From Aquimonas voraii (GTDB taxonomy: Bacteria; Pseudomonadota; Gammaproteobacteria; Xanthomonadales; Xanthomonadaceae), in contig NZ_FNAG01000003.1 of NCBI RefSeq assembly GCF_900101825.1, forward strand, positions 232,210 through 296,209: a stretch of DNA of 64,000 nucleotides, read 5' to 3'. The notes beneath the pieces were generated by a model, which was not told where the DNA came from, ran no database searches, and saw nothing but the letters and a program-made list of their open reading frames with translations. Shown one piece after another: positions 21,224 through 30,674 of the stretch. Each line of letters starts with the position of its first letter. Within the stretch, counting starts at the first letter, position 1. The position numbers and the translations under genes were made by a program.

Positions 21224-22855
21224 CTACTTGAAGTTCTCGACCACCGCTCTGGGCGCCGCCACCTCGTAGCTCGCGCAGTTGCCACTGCTGCCCGCGGGCT
21301 GCGCACAGGCGGCGTTGAGCATGCCCCAGACGAAGTCGGTCTGCAGCGAGATGGGCTGCGGCGTGCCATAGCTGTAGAACCAGGCGAGGTCGGGGGGGCC
21401 GAACACGGTTTGCCCGTAGCCGATGTCGCTCAGCCGCGGCTGTGCGCCGACGCCTGGCAGCCCGGGGTTGCCGGTGGCATTGGGGCCAGCCTGCGAGTGA
21501 CAGGTCATGCACGAGGCGCTGCTGACGAAGCCGCCTTCGGTGATCGAGGCACCGAGATTGATCTCCATGCCGTCCACCGTCACGAAGTCGATCTGGGTGC
21601 CTTTCAGCCGATAGCTGTTCCAGGCCGGGTCCTCCTGTGTGGGAACGCGCCCGGTGCCGAGCCGGCGCCCCTGGCCCACGCCCATGCCCTTCATCAGCGC
21701 CGCCAGCGCGGCGGTGGCCTGCTCGCCGGTTTCCTTGGATGGATACGGCTTGCCGAGGTCGAAGATCACTTCGGGGCTGCTGCCGCCCGGCGTGGTCGAG
21801 TCGAAGGCGGCCGCCGTGTGCGGGGCAATGAAGTTCTGCCGCAGTTCCGCGCCCGACGGTGAGTGCGCCAGCGCGCTGAAGCCGAACGAATCGTTGCAGC
21901 CGTTGTAGTCGCAGCGGCCGGGGTTGGCGACGTGCTCGATGGCGTACCAGTGCCATCCGGGCAGCGCTTTCGACGCCGCGGTGATCGCCAGCAGGTAGTA
22001 ACGGCCAGGCTTGAAATCCGGATTTCCGCCGACCTGGGCGTCGACCACCAGGCTGATGTAGGGCGCCTCCGGATTGTTCGGCACGGGACTGCCGGGGATG
22101 TCGCGGATCAGGCCGTTTTCGCGCATCAGCTTCTCGCTGATGAAGTCGGCCTTGAACATCACGGCGTCGGTGGGGTAGCTCACCTGCAGGGCGCGGTTGC
22201 GATAAGGCGCGTTGGCAGCGGTCCAGTTGCTCGCGGCGGTGAAGCGCGCGCCCAGGCCCTCCTTGGTGTAGAGGTTCTGCTCGAAGGTGTAGCGCACGAA
22301 GCTGCGATTACGGAAGACGATCTCGGCTTCCTCTTCGCGCAAGATTCGGGAGGGGTCGATCGAGCGCAGAAAGCCGAACTGATGGCTGCGGGTCAGCCGC
22401 GCCGTGGTGCTCGACAGCTCGGGCGCGTCGGTCCAGTCCGGCGGAAAGTAGGGGCAGGCGGGATCGGGCTTGCCCTGGTAGGGCGGGGTCTGCGCCATGG
22501 CCTGCGGGTCGCAGCAGTCGGGGCCGCTGCTGCCTTCAGCGCAGATCGGCTTCGGGTTGGACGGCCACAGGGTCTGGTCGGTCGCCCAGGTCCAGAAGCC
22601 CTGGTCGATCGCCTGCAGGAAGGACACCCAGCCAAACGCATCCGGGCAGGTGGCCGCGGGGTTGGCCACGCTGCCCCAGTCCACGCGGCCGTTCGCGAAG
22701 CTGGGTTTGCACTCGGGACTGTCCTGCGGTGCGGAGCGGAAATACATGGCTTCTTGCACCCCGTTCGGGGGCACCGCGGGCGCATCGGCAGCGGTGGAGA
22801 TGGCCGGTGCGGCCAGCAGGGGCAGCAGGCAAAGTCGAGCGGTAAACGAGGGCAT
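21224..22855 (-). CDS. Secreted protein of unknown function with one haem-c motif (CMTCH)
   Basis: A 543-residue exported protein. The signal peptide is about 1-23 (FTARLCLLPLLAAPAISTAADA). A single CxxCH motif, CMTCH, lies at 449-453, with several Met and His residues around that could provide the sixth ligand, so it may be a periplasmic monohaem c-type cytochrome. Other cysteines (49, 70, 105, 114, 115, 134, 315, 320) could form disulphides. I do not recognise the rest of the protein. ATG 22855 has GGAG upstream and begins the signal peptide; a GTG at 22882 is less likely. A CRP/FNR-like site lies 48 bases upstream. Confidence 0.7.
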   Translation of the reverse strand: MPSFTARLCLLPLLAAPAISTAADAPAVPPNGVQEAMYFRSAPQDSPECKPSFANGRVDWGSVANPAATCPDAFGWVSFLQAIDQGFWTWATDQTLWPSNPKPICAEGSSGPDCCDPQAMAQTPPYQGKPDPACPYFPPDWTDAPELSSTTARLTRSHQFGFLRSIDPSRILREEEAEIVFRNRSFVRYTFEQNLYTKEGLGARFTAASNWTAANAPYRNRALQVSYPTDAVMFKADFISEKLMRENGLIRDIPGSPVPNNPEAPYISLVVDAQVGGNPDFKPGRYYLLAITAASKALPGWHWYAIEHVANPGRCDYNGCNDSFGFSALAHSPSGAELRQNFIAPHTAAAFDSTTPGGSSPEVIFDLGKPYPSKETGEQATAALAALMKGMGVGQGRRLGTGRVPTQEDPAWNSYRLKGTQIDFVTVDGMEINLGASITEGGFVSSASCMTCHSQAGPNATGNPGLPGVGAQPRLSDIGYGQTVFGPPDLAWFYSYGTPQPISLQTDFVWGMLNAACAQPAGSSGNCASYEVAAPRAVVENFK

Positions 22856-22902
22856 GGGCAGGCTCCGGTCGGTGGGGCGCACCCAGCCTGCGCGCGCTCA
22901 TG

Positions 22903-22918
22903 CGTGATTCGCATCACA
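22903..22918 (-). promoter_or_regulatory. CRP/FNR-superfamily binding site
   Basis: On the minus strand the sequence reads TGTGA-N6-TCACG, with a perfect inner dyad GTGAT-GCGA-ATCAC. It matches nine of the ten consensus CRP half-site bases and lies 48 bases upstream of the haem-c-motif gene. The rest of the 327-base gap, apart from the rho terminator, shows nothing else convincing. Confidence 0.55.
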
Positions 22919-23127
22919 AATACCGGGCGATCAGGGACGCTTTTGCCGGGCTGTTCGCACGGAGGGCGTGCTCAACGCCCGAGAGGCTCGAGGGAAACCC
23001 TGCAGATTCAGGTGCCTGAGTGCGAGGAAGGCGTGTGCGCGCTCGGCTGGCAGCGAGAAGCGCTCCGCCCTGGCCGGCCTACGGAAACTGCCCGCCCCGA
23101 CCCGGCCGCCGGGCGCAGACAGCAACA

Positions 23128-23155
23128 GGCCCGCGCGGATCGCTCCGCGCGGGCC
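23128..23155 (-). terminator. Terminator of rho
   Basis: A perfect 12-base stem (GGCCCGCGCGGA with its complement) around a 4-base loop, 28 bases beyond the rho stop codon on the minus strand. It is followed there by TGTTGCTGTCTG. The stem is strong; the T tract is only moderate. Confidence 0.65.
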
Positions 23156-23182
23156 CGTTGGGAGAACTTCATGAGGCGCCGG

Positions 23183-25021
23183 TCAGCGCTTCATGAAGTT
23201 GAAGAACTCCTCGTTGGTCTTGGTGTTCTTCATCTTGTCGAGCAGGAACTCGATGGCGGCCAGCTCGTCCATCGGATGCAGCAGCTTGCGCAGGATCCAG
23301 ATCTTCTGCAGGAAGTCCGGGTCGATCAGCAGCTCCTCGCGACGGGTGCCGGAGCGGTTGATGTTGATCGCCGGGTAGACGCGCTTCTCGGTGATGCGGC
23401 GGTCCAGGTGCACTTCCATGTTGCCGGTGCCCTTGAACTCCTCGTAGATCACCTCGTCCATCTTCGAGCCCGTGTCGACCAGCGCGGTGGCGATGATGGT
23501 CAGCGAGCCGCCTTCCTCGACGTTGCGGGCAGCGCCGAAGAAGCGCTTGGGCCGCTGCAGGGCATTGGCGTCGACGCCGCCGGTCAGGACCTTGCCCGAG
23601 CTCGGCACCACGGTGTTGTAGGCGCGGGCCAAGCGGGTGATCGAGTCGAGCAGGATCACCACGTCCTTCTTGTGCTCGACCAGGCGCTTGGCGCGCTCGA
23701 TCACCATCTCGGCGACCTGCACGTGGCGGGCCGCGGGTTCGTCGAAGGTCGAGCTCACGACTTCGCCGCGCACGGTGCGGCTCATTTCGGTGACCTCTTC
23801 CGGGCGCTCGTCGATCAGCAGCACGATCAGGTGTACGTCCGGGTGGTTGTGGCTGATCGCCGAGGCGATGTTCTGCAGGAGCATCGTCTTGCCGGCCTTG
23901 GGCGGCGAGACGATGAGGCCGCGCTGGCCCTTGCCGATCGGCGCCATCAGATCGAGGATGCGGCCGGTGATGTCCTCGGTGCTGCCGTTGCCGCGCTCCA
24001 GCACGAAGCGCTTGCGCGGGAACAGCGGCGTCAGGTTCTCGAACAGCGCCTTGTTCTTGGAGGCTTCTGGCGGTTCGCCGTTGATCGTGTCGACCTTGGC
24101 CAGGGCGAAATAGCGCTCGCCGTCCTTGGGCGAACGGATGCGACCGGTCATGTAGTCGCCGGTGCGCAGGTTGAAGCGGCGGATCTGGCTCGGCGAGATG
24201 TAGACGTCGTCGGGGCCGGCCAGATAGCTGGCCTCGGCGCCGCGCAGGAAGCCGAAGCCGTCCGGCAGGATTTCCAGCACGCCTTCACCGGCGACGCCGT
24301 CGCCGAAGCGGGTCAGCACCTTCATGATCGCGAAGGTGACGTCCTGCTTGCGCATGCGCGCCACCGTCTCGGTGATGCGCAGGGTCTCGGCCAGGTCCAT
24401 CAGCTGGTCGGCGCGCATGCGCTTCAGCTCGGTGAGGCTGTAGCTCGGCAGGTTGGCCGGCGGCTGGTAATGCTGGTACTGCGGGCTGGGCGCGGCGTCT
24501 TCATCGCCGTCACCGCCGTTCTGCTGGGCCTGCGCGCGCTCGCGGTTGCGGCGCTCGCGGCGGCGCTCACGGAACTCGCGGCGGCTTTCGCGGCGCTCGC
24601 GGCGCGCGCGCTCGGCGGCGTCCTCGGTGCCTTCGCCGACAGCATTGGCGCTATCGCCATTGCCTTCAGCGCCTGCCTCTGCCGGCGCGCCGACCTCGCC
24701 GTCACCCGAGGGCTTGGACACCGTCGGGGAAGGCGTTGCGGAGCTGGAGGAGCCGGGTGCCGGGGACGACTCGGCGGCCGGCTCCGCGCTCCGCGACTGT
24801 GCGGCGGGTGATGGCGTCGCTGGCGCGGCCTGCACGGCAGGTGCGGCGACAGCGGGCTCGGCGGCCGGCTTCTCGGCCAAGGGCAGCTCGGGTTGGGCCA
24901 CCGGCGCCGGCTTCGGCGCGCGCGGTGCGCGCGGCGGCTTGGGCGCGGGGGCAGGCGTGGCGGGCGTCGAGTCGGCGCGCGTCAGCGCGTCGTCGCCGTT
25001 CGGGATCTCATTCTCGGACAA
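23183..25021 (-). CDS. rho: Transcription termination factor Rho with long disordered N-terminal extension
   Basis: A 612-residue protein; the conserved Rho starts near residue 195 ([18 protein letters not shown]), against residue 1 in the 419-residue E. coli protein. The primary RNA-binding domain has DGFGFLR and [20 protein letters not shown] motifs. The ATPase has Walker A PPKAGKT (about 373-379), and [32 protein letters not shown] follows. Residues 1-190 are low complexity, first Ala/Pro-rich and then a strongly basic stretch of Arg/Glu (about 138-163). TTG 25021 is chosen because GAGG precedes it; the frame is open to 25222 but upstream sequence looks non-coding. It follows trxA, as in E. 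coli. Confidence 0.93.
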   Translation of the reverse strand: MSENEIPNGDDALTRADSTPATPAPAPKPPRAPRAPKPAPVAQPELPLAEKPAAEPAVAAPAVQAAPATPSPAAQSRSAEPAAESSPAPGSSSSATPSPTVSKPSGDGEVGAPAEAGAEGNGDSANAVGEGTEDAAERARRERRESRREFRERRRERRNRERAQAQQNGGDGDEDAAPSPQYQHYQPPANLPSYSLTELKRMRADQLMDLAETLRITETVARMRKQDVTFAIMKVLTRFGDGVAGEGVLEILPDGFGFLRGAEASYLAGPDDVYISPSQIRRFNLRTGDYMTGRIRSPKDGERYFALAKVDTINGEPPEASKNKALFENLTPLFPRKRFVLERGNGSTEDITGRILDLMAPIGKGQRGLIVSPPKAGKTMLLQNIASAISHNHPDVHLIVLLIDERPEEVTEMSRTVRGEVVSSTFDEPAARHVQVAEMVIERAKRLVEHKKDVVILLDSITRLARAYNTVVPSSGKVLTGGVDANALQRPKRFFGAARNVEEGGSLTIIATALVDTGSKMDEVIYEEFKGTGNMEVHLDRRITEKRVYPAININRSGTRREELLIDPDFLQKIWILRKLLHPMDELAAIEFLLDKMKNTKTNEEFFNFMKR

Positions 25022-25328
25022 GGGATACCTCGCGTGCTGCGAGCGATGGATTCTTGCGAATCGTGGTGGAAAGCGGGGGAGGGGTGCCGCAGAGGGTGGC
25101 GGGCGTGATCGCGCCGCAATGCTCGCGAACACTACACGCCGCGCCGCGCTGCGGCAAGCAGAGCCGCGGCTGTCGTTCAGCCCTGCCGGATCGGAGCTGA
25201 GGCCGGACCGGGATGCCTGCACCCGATGCAGGCAGGACGAACCGCTCCGGATTGAGCCGTGTCAAGCCGTGGTCGACGCAGCCGGCGCACTCTTCGCTCC
25301 TCGACTCTTCACACTCCGGGGAACCCTC

Positions 25329-25478
25329 ATGGACGCCTGGCGCGCACTCCTCACCACCGATGCCGGCCTGCTCAGCCTCGGCGTCATTGTCTTCATGCTG
25401 GCCATGGGCGGCTTCATGTTCTGGCGCTTCCGGCGCTTCATCACCGAAGAAGAGGCGAAGGCCGGCAGGTCGCGCTGA
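25329..25478 (+). CDS. DUF3149 small membrane protein
   Basis: A 49-residue peptide, MDAWRALLTT..., with one membrane helix (about 14-33) followed by a basic and then acidic tail (RRFITEEEAKAGRSR). It matches the DUF3149 pattern of a conserved LLTTDxGLLSLGVIVFMLxMG core. The start at 25329 is the first ATG with this core. It is transcribed opposite to its neighbours rho and trxA, between them. Function unknown. Confidence 0.7.
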   Translation: MDAWRALLTTDAGLLSLGVIVFMLAMGGFMFWRFRRFITEEEAKAGRSR

Positions 25479-25494
25479 CGGGGTCTAGGCTCAC

Positions 25495-25522
25495 AGAAAA
25501 CGGCGCCCTCAAGGGGGCGCCG
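25495..25522 (-). terminator. Terminator of trxA
   Basis: CGGCGCCC-TCAAGG-GGGCGCCG forms a stable stem at 25501-25522. On the minus strand it is followed by TTTTCT, the expected end of the trxA transcript. It may also slow transcription from the DUF3149 gene. Confidence 0.75.
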
Positions 25523-25559
25523 TCTCCGCTGTGCTCCGCAGGGGAAGCTTGGTCGCGTT

Positions 25560-25886
25560 TCAGATCGCCTTCTGCACGAACTGGCTCAGCTGTCCGCGAT
25601 TGACCGCGCCGACCTGGGTGGCCGCGACCTTGCCGTCCTTGAACAGCATCAGGGTCGGGATGCCACGCACCGCGAATTGGCGCGGGGTGCCGGGATTGTG
25701 GTCGATGTTGAGCTTGACGACCTTCACGCGGCCGGCGAACTCCTGGGCAATCTGGTCGACGATCGGGCCGATCGCCTTGCAGGGGCCGCACCACTCGGCC
25801 CAGAAGTCGACCAGCACGGGCTCGCCGGACTTCAGCACTTCGGCATCGAAATCGGCGTCGCCGACGTTCTTGATGAGTTCGCTCAC
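25560..25886 (-). CDS. trxA: Thioredoxin 1
   Basis: A 108-residue thioredoxin with the redox motif WCGPCK (about 31-36), the buried Asp (DADFDAEV region) and the cis-Pro in [12 protein letters not shown]. This is the housekeeping cytoplasmic reductant for ribonucleotide reductase and other disulphide substrates. The order rhlB (divergent), trxA, rho is the same as in E. coli. The 350-base gap to rhlB holds both divergent promoters but I cannot place them with confidence; a weak TACACT lies at 26017-26022. Confidence 0.95.
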   Translation of the reverse strand: MSELIKNVGDADFDAEVLKSGEPVLVDFWAEWCGPCKAIGPIVDQIAQEFAGRVKVVKLNIDHNPGTPRQFAVRGIPTLMLFKDGKVAATQVGAVNRGQLSQFVQKAI

Positions 25887-26236
25887 GAGGGGCTCCTGAT
25901 GCGGCCGGGCGCAGCGCCCGGCGGTGAGGTGGGGGCCGGTCAGACGCCGACCGGGGACCGTATTGTGGGCCGGTAGCGCGTGAAGCGGGCGCCGCTGCGG
26001 CCGCTCGGGCTTCGGCTACACTTGCGGCCGATGCCTGAACTTCACAAGCCGTCCGCCCTTCGTTCCGCCCCGCTCGGGGCCTGCTTCCGCGCCTGCCGCG
26101 GCGGCCTTGGGCGCCTCTCTCGGCCTTTCCTGATGTCGCAGCGGTACCCGGGTGGACTCGCCCGGCGCGCCGCAGTGTGCGTTCGCTGGACGGGCCACGC
26201 AAGCATCCGCGCATCGCGCGGACTGCCGGAAACCCC

Positions 26237-27613
26237 ATGAGCGACAAACCCCTTACCGATATCGCGTTTTCCAGTCTCGACCTGCACCCGGTGCTGCTGC
26301 AGGGCCTGACCCAGGCCGGCTTCACCCGCTGCACGCCGATCCAGGCCCTGACCCTGCCGCTGGCGCTGACCGGGCGCGATGTCGCAGGTCAAGCCCAGAC
26401 CGGCACCGGCAAGACCATCGCCTTCCTCGTCGCGGTGGTGAACCGCCTGCTGACCCGGCCGGCGATCGCCAACCGCGGCGAGACCGACCCGCGCGCCCTG
26501 ATCCTGGCGCCGACCCGCGAACTGGCCATCCAGATCCAGAAGGACGCCCAGAAGATCGCCGCCGATACCGGCCTGCGTTTTGCGCTCATCTATGGCGGCG
26601 TCGATTACGACAAGCAGCGCGAAATGCTGCGCGCCGGCTGCGACGTCATCATCGCGACACCCGGTCGCCTCATCGACTACCTCAAGCAGCGGGTGTTCTC
26701 GCTGTCGGCCTGCGAGGCGGTGGTGCTGGACGAGGCCGACCGCATGTTCGATCTGGGCTTCATCAAAGACATCCGCTTCCTGCTGCGGCGCATGCCGCCA
26801 GCAGGCGAGCGCCAGAGCCTGCTGTTCTCGGCCACGCTCAGCCATCGCGTGCTGGAGCTGGCCTACGAGCACATGAACGAGCCGGAGAAGCTCACCGTCG
26901 AGACCGAGACGGTGACCGCCGCGCGGGTGCGCCAGGTGGTCTATTTCCCGGCCGCCGAGGAGAAGATCCCGCTGCTGCTGAACCTGCTGGCGCGCAACGA
27001 CTCCCGCCGCAGCATGGTGTTCGTCAACATGAAGGTCGCCGCCGAGAAGGTCTGGCGCCGGCTCGAGCGCCAGGGCCACAAGGTCGCGGTGCTGTCGGGC
27101 GACGTCCCGCAGAAAAAGCGCCAGAGCCTCTTGGCCAAGTTCCAGCGCGGCGACCTGCACATCCTGGTGGCCACCGACGTCGCCGCCCGCGGCCTGCATA
27201 TCGACGGCGTCAGCCACGTCTACAACTACGACCTGCCCAACGACTGCGAGGACTACGTCCACCGCATCGGCCGCACCGCGCGGCTGGGCGCCGAGGGCGA
27301 TGCGATCAGCTTCGCCTGCGACATGTACGCGATGAGCCTGCCGGAGATCGAGTCCTACATCGAGCAGAAGATCCCGGTGGCGCAGATCACTCCGGACCTG
27401 CTGGCGCCGGTGCCGGTGATCCCACGCGATGCCGCGGCCGCCGAGGAGGAGGACGAGGATGACGGCTCGGTGCCGACCAACCCGGCGCCGTCCGACAAGA
27501 GCGAGGCCGCGCGCAAGCGTCGTCGGCGTCCGCGCCGCTCCGGCAGCGGCGGTAGTGGCGCAGGCGGCAGCAGCGCGGGCGCACCGCCGGCGCCGTCGAC
27601 CCCGGCAGGCTGA
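26237..27613 (+). CDS. rhlB: DEAD-box ATP-dependent RNA helicase RhlB
   Basis: A 458-residue helicase. The Q motif region [13 protein letters not shown], Walker [13 protein letters not shown] ([18 protein letters not shown]), SAT (LFSATLSHR) and motif VI ([10 protein letters not shown]) are all present. The close match [12 protein letters not shown] and YDKQ segments identify RhlB, the degradosome helicase, rather than RhlE or SrmB. The C-terminal tail (about 395-458) is acidic then Arg/Gly/Ser-rich, a likely RNA- or RNase E-binding tail. ATG 26237 fits the family. gspC starts only 6 bases after its stop, so the type II secretion genes may be co-transcribed. Confidence 0.93.
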   Translation: MSDKPLTDIAFSSLDLHPVLLQGLTQAGFTRCTPIQALTLPLALTGRDVAGQAQTGTGKTIAFLVAVVNRLLTRPAIANRGETDPRALILAPTRELAIQIQKDAQKIAADTGLRFALIYGGVDYDKQREMLRAGCDVIIATPGRLIDYLKQRVFSLSACEAVVLDEADRMFDLGFIKDIRFLLRRMPPAGERQSLLFSATLSHRVLELAYEHMNEPEKLTVETETVTAARVRQVVYFPAAEEKIPLLLNLLARNDSRRSMVFVNMKVAAEKVWRRLERQGHKVAVLSGDVPQKKRQSLLAKFQRGDLHILVATDVAARGLHIDGVSHVYNYDLPNDCEDYVHRIGRTARLGAEGDAISFACDMYAMSLPEIESYIEQKIPVAQITPDLLAPVPVIPRDAAAAEEEDEDDGSVPTNPAPSDKSEAARKRRRRPRRSGSGGSGAGGSSAGAPPAPSTPAG

Positions 27614-27619
27614 AGCACC

Positions 27620-28504
27620 ATGCAGGCCGCGCTGGCGCGACTTTCCACGGTGTTCTGGGCGCGCCTGCTCGCACTGGCGGCAGCCGCGCTCGCCCTGTGG
27701 GCGCTGGCGCGGTTGGCCCTGCTGCTGGTCGCAGGACCCGCGATTCCGCTGCAGCCGTCCGGCTTTCAGCCGCTGGCGGCCGGGGCGGCGCCGGCTGAGG
27801 CCAACATCGCCCGCTGGAAGCTGTTCGGTGAGGCGGGCGTGGCGATGGATCTGGCAGCGCTGGCGGCGAATGCGCCCGAGACCGCGCTCAAGCTCACCTT
27901 GCGCGGCACCCTGAACCTCGAGGACCAGGACCAGGGTATCGCCATCATCAGCGACGAGTCCGGCCGTCACGCGCGCTACCAGGTGGGCGATGAACTGCCC
28001 GGCGGCGCCCGCCTCAGCGCGATCAGCGCCGGCCGTGTGCTGCTGGAGCGCAACGGCCAGACCGAGGGCCTGAGCCTGCCGCGCGAGGACGGCTCCCGCC
28101 CCGCGCCTGGCGCGCGGCCGAGCCCCAGCGCCGCGCGCGGCGTCGACCGCAGCATGCCCTCGCCCTTCATCAATCCGATGATCGCGCCCGGCGGTCCTGA
28201 CATGGAAGGCATCCGCAACGCCACCGGCATTGATGCTGCTGAGCTTGCCAGCCAGGTGCAGGTGTTCCCGGTGCTGGAGAACGGTCGCTTCGCCGGCGTG
28301 CGCCTCTCGGCCGGACGCGACAGCGCGCTGTTCGAGCGCTCGGGGCTCAAGCCCACCGACATCGTCACCGCGGTCAACGGCATCCCGCTGGATGGCCCGC
28401 AGCGCCAGAGCGAGCTGATGAACTCGCTGCGCGACGCCAGCAGCCTGCAGCTGACCATCCGCCGCGACGGCCGCGAGCAGCAACTCGGCGTGGACCTCAA
28501 GTAG
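27620..28504 (+). CDS. gspC: Type II secretion system protein C
   Basis: A 294-residue inner-membrane clamp protein. A membrane helix lies at about 12-38, the homology region (about 60-155; ANIARWKLFGEAG, LRGTLNLEDQDQGIAIISD) binds the secretin, and the C-terminal PDZ-like domain (about 215-292) contains FAGVRLSAGRDSALFERSGLKPTDIVTAVNGIPLD. The arrangement matches GspC of other systems. It starts 6 bases after rhlB and precedes gspD by 88 bases. Confidence 0.9.
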   Translation: MQAALARLSTVFWARLLALAAAALALWALARLALLLVAGPAIPLQPSGFQPLAAGAAPAEANIARWKLFGEAGVAMDLAALAANAPETALKLTLRGTLNLEDQDQGIAIISDESGRHARYQVGDELPGGARLSAISAGRVLLERNGQTEGLSLPREDGSRPAPGARPSPSAARGVDRSMPSPFINPMIAPGGPDMEGIRNATGIDAAELASQVQVFPVLENGRFAGVRLSAGRDSALFERSGLKPTDIVTAVNGIPLDGPQRQSELMNSLRDASSLQLTIRRDGREQQLGVDLK

Positions 28505-28592
28505 CGGCGGTGCCGCGGCGCGCTCGCGCTATGATCGGCCGCCCGCCGCGCTGACGCGCGGCGATTCCCCATCGCACTGCCCCGGATCGCCC

Positions 28593-30674
28593 ATGCGCCA
28601 TCGCCTGTTGACCGCCGCCATCCTGTTCGCGCTGGCCCTGCCGGCCTCGTCCCAGACGCCCGCGCAGCCGACCGCGCCGACGGTGATGATTCCCCAAGTC
28701 GAGCAGACGGCGGCAGCGGAGGCGACGCAGCCCGGCTATGCCAACGGCAGCGGCCGCCACACGCTCAATCTGAAGGCGGCCGACATCAACGTGCTGATCG
28801 AGACGGTCAGCGAGATCACCGGCAAGAGCTTCATCGTCGACCAGTCCGTCACTGGCGCGGTGACGGTGGTCTCGCGCCAGCCGATGACGGCAGACGAGAT
28901 CTACGAAGTGTTTCTCTCCGTGCTGCGCGTGCATGGCTACACCGCCGTGCCGGCCGGCAGCATGGTGAAGATCGTGCCGGACGTCAGCGCCGCCCAGCAG
29001 GCGCCGATGACGGGGCTCGGCGGCGGCGACGCCCAGCTGACCCGCATCATCGATCTGAAGCATGTCTCGGCGCAGGAAATGATCGCCCTGCTGCGCCCGC
29101 TGATGCCGCAGCAGGCGCACATCGCCGCGCACGGCGGCAGCAACAGCCTGCTGGTGGCGGACCGCGCCTCCAACCTAGAGCGCATCGCCGCGATCATCCG
29201 TCGCATCGACGTCGCCGCCGATGCCGAGGTCGAGGTGATCCCGCTGCGCCATGCGCGAGCCTCCGAGATCGCCCGCACCCTGCTGGCGCTTGAGAGCGGC
29301 ACCGCGCAGGCCGCCGGCGGACAGGCCAGCACCTCCAAGGTGCTGGCGGACGAGCGCACCAACTCCCTGCTGCTCTCGGGCGACCGCGCCCAGCGCCTGC
29401 GCGCGCGCAGCCTGATCGTGCATCTGGACACGCCGCTGGACGGCGGTGAGGCCACCCAGGTGGTCTACCTGCGCAACGCCAAGGCGGAAGACCTGGTGCC
29501 GGTGCTGGACGGTGTCGCCGCGACCCTGACTGGCTATGCCGCGCCGGCGGAGGGCCAGGCCGGCGGTGCCAAGGTCGCGACCATCCAGGCCCATGCCGAG
29601 ACCAATGCGCTGGTGATCAGCGCCGCGCCCGCGGTGTTCCGCGAATTGGAGACGGTCATCCGCCAGCTCGATGTGCGCCGCGCACAGGTGCAGGTCGAGG
29701 CGATCATCGCCGAGGTCAGCGACGAGCTGGCCTCCGAGCTCGGCGTGCAGTGGCAGAGCGCGGATGTGGGCGAGGATGCGCGGGGTGTGATCGGCGGCAC
29801 CAACTTCGGAGGCGCAGGCGGTCTTGGTGGCATCGTCGGCGGTCTGGCCGATCCGCGCAGCGTGATCGGTGGCAACGGCCTGAACATCGGCTACCTGCGT
29901 GGCTCGATCAAGCTGCCGCTGGGCGAGAACGGCGAAAACGTCACCGTCTTCCAGCTGGGTGCCCTGGTCAAGGCGCTGCGCGGCGATGGCCGCGCCAACG
30001 TGTTGTCGAGCCCGAGCATCGTCACCCTCGACCACCAGGAAGCCGAGATCAAGGTTGTACAGGAAGTGCCCTTCCTCACCGGCCAGTACACCAACACCTC
30101 GACCAATGGCGGCGCCAACCAGCCGACCAACCCGTTCCAGACCATCGACCGTCGCGATGTCGGCGTGATTCTCACCGTCACCCCGCACGTCAACGAAGGC
30201 GATGCGGTGCGGCTGGAGTTGAAGCAGGAAGTCTCGGCGCTGGCGCCGCAGGCCTCGGGCGCGGTCGATCTGATCACCAACAAGCGCGAGCTCTCGACTA
30301 CCGTCCTGGTGCCCGACGGCGGCCTGCTGGTGCTGGGAGGCTTGACCTCGGAGGAAGCCACCGAGAACGTCCAGGGCGTGCCGGGCCTCTCGCGCATCCC
30401 GCTGCTCGGCAACCTGTTCAAGTCGCGAGGCGCCAAGCGCAACAAGCGCACGCTGATGGTGTTCCTGCGCCCGACCATCCTGCGCGATGCGGTCACCGAG
30501 GCCGCGGTGAGCTCGGAGAAGTACAACTACATCCGCGCCGAGCAGCTGCAGATCCGCGAGCGTGCGGGCAGCCGCATTGGCGGCCAGGAGCAGCCCCTGC
30601 TGCCCGAGCTGCCGCGCGACCTGTTCCAGGCACCACCGCCCGTGCAGAACGAGTCGGAGCGTCCGCAGCCGTGA
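28593..30674 (+). CDS. gspD: Type II secretion system secretin GspD
   Basis: A 693-residue outer-membrane channel. A signal peptide (about 1-22) is followed by the N0 domain (about 50-130; LNLKAADINVLIETVSEITGKSFIVD), then N1-N3 repeats. The secretin core begins near 380, with VPFLTGQY and the DVGVILTVTPHVNEGDAVRLELKQEVS signature and the final PDGGLLVLGGL motif. A short Pro/Glu-rich tail ends the protein; I see no clear pilotin-binding S domain. Its stop codon overlaps the gspE start. Confidence 0.95.
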   Translation: MRHRLLTAAILFALALPASSQTPAQPTAPTVMIPQVEQTAAAEATQPGYANGSGRHTLNLKAADINVLIETVSEITGKSFIVDQSVTGAVTVVSRQPMTADEIYEVFLSVLRVHGYTAVPAGSMVKIVPDVSAAQQAPMTGLGGGDAQLTRIIDLKHVSAQEMIALLRPLMPQQAHIAAHGGSNSLLVADRASNLERIAAIIRRIDVAADAEVEVIPLRHARASEIARTLLALESGTAQAAGGQASTSKVLADERTNSLLLSGDRAQRLRARSLIVHLDTPLDGGEATQVVYLRNAKAEDLVPVLDGVAATLTGYAAPAEGQAGGAKVATIQAHAETNALVISAAPAVFRELETVIRQLDVRRAQVQVEAIIAEVSDELASELGVQWQSADVGEDARGVIGGTNFGGAGGLGGIVGGLADPRSVIGGNGLNIGYLRGSIKLPLGENGENVTVFQLGALVKALRGDGRANVLSSPSIVTLDHQEAEIKVVQEVPFLTGQYTNTSTNGGANQPTNPFQTIDRRDVGVILTVTPHVNEGDAVRLELKQEVSALAPQASGAVDLITNKRELSTTVLVPDGGLLVLGGLTSEEATENVQGVPGLSRIPLLGNLFKSRGAKRNKRTLMVFLRPTILRDAVTEAAVSSEKYNYIRAEQLQIRERAGSRIGGQEQPLLPELPRDLFQAPPPVQNESERPQP

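Noticed and set aside
21863..24811. A 982-codon open frame on the plus strand opposite rho
   Set aside because: It lies antisense to rho and to part of the haem-c-motif gene. The sequence has no recognisable domain.
26032..26240. Small open frame in the trxA-rhlB gap
   Set aside because: Arg/Ala/Pro-rich with no ribosome-binding site, and it overlaps the rhlB start. It looks like random GC-rich sequence.
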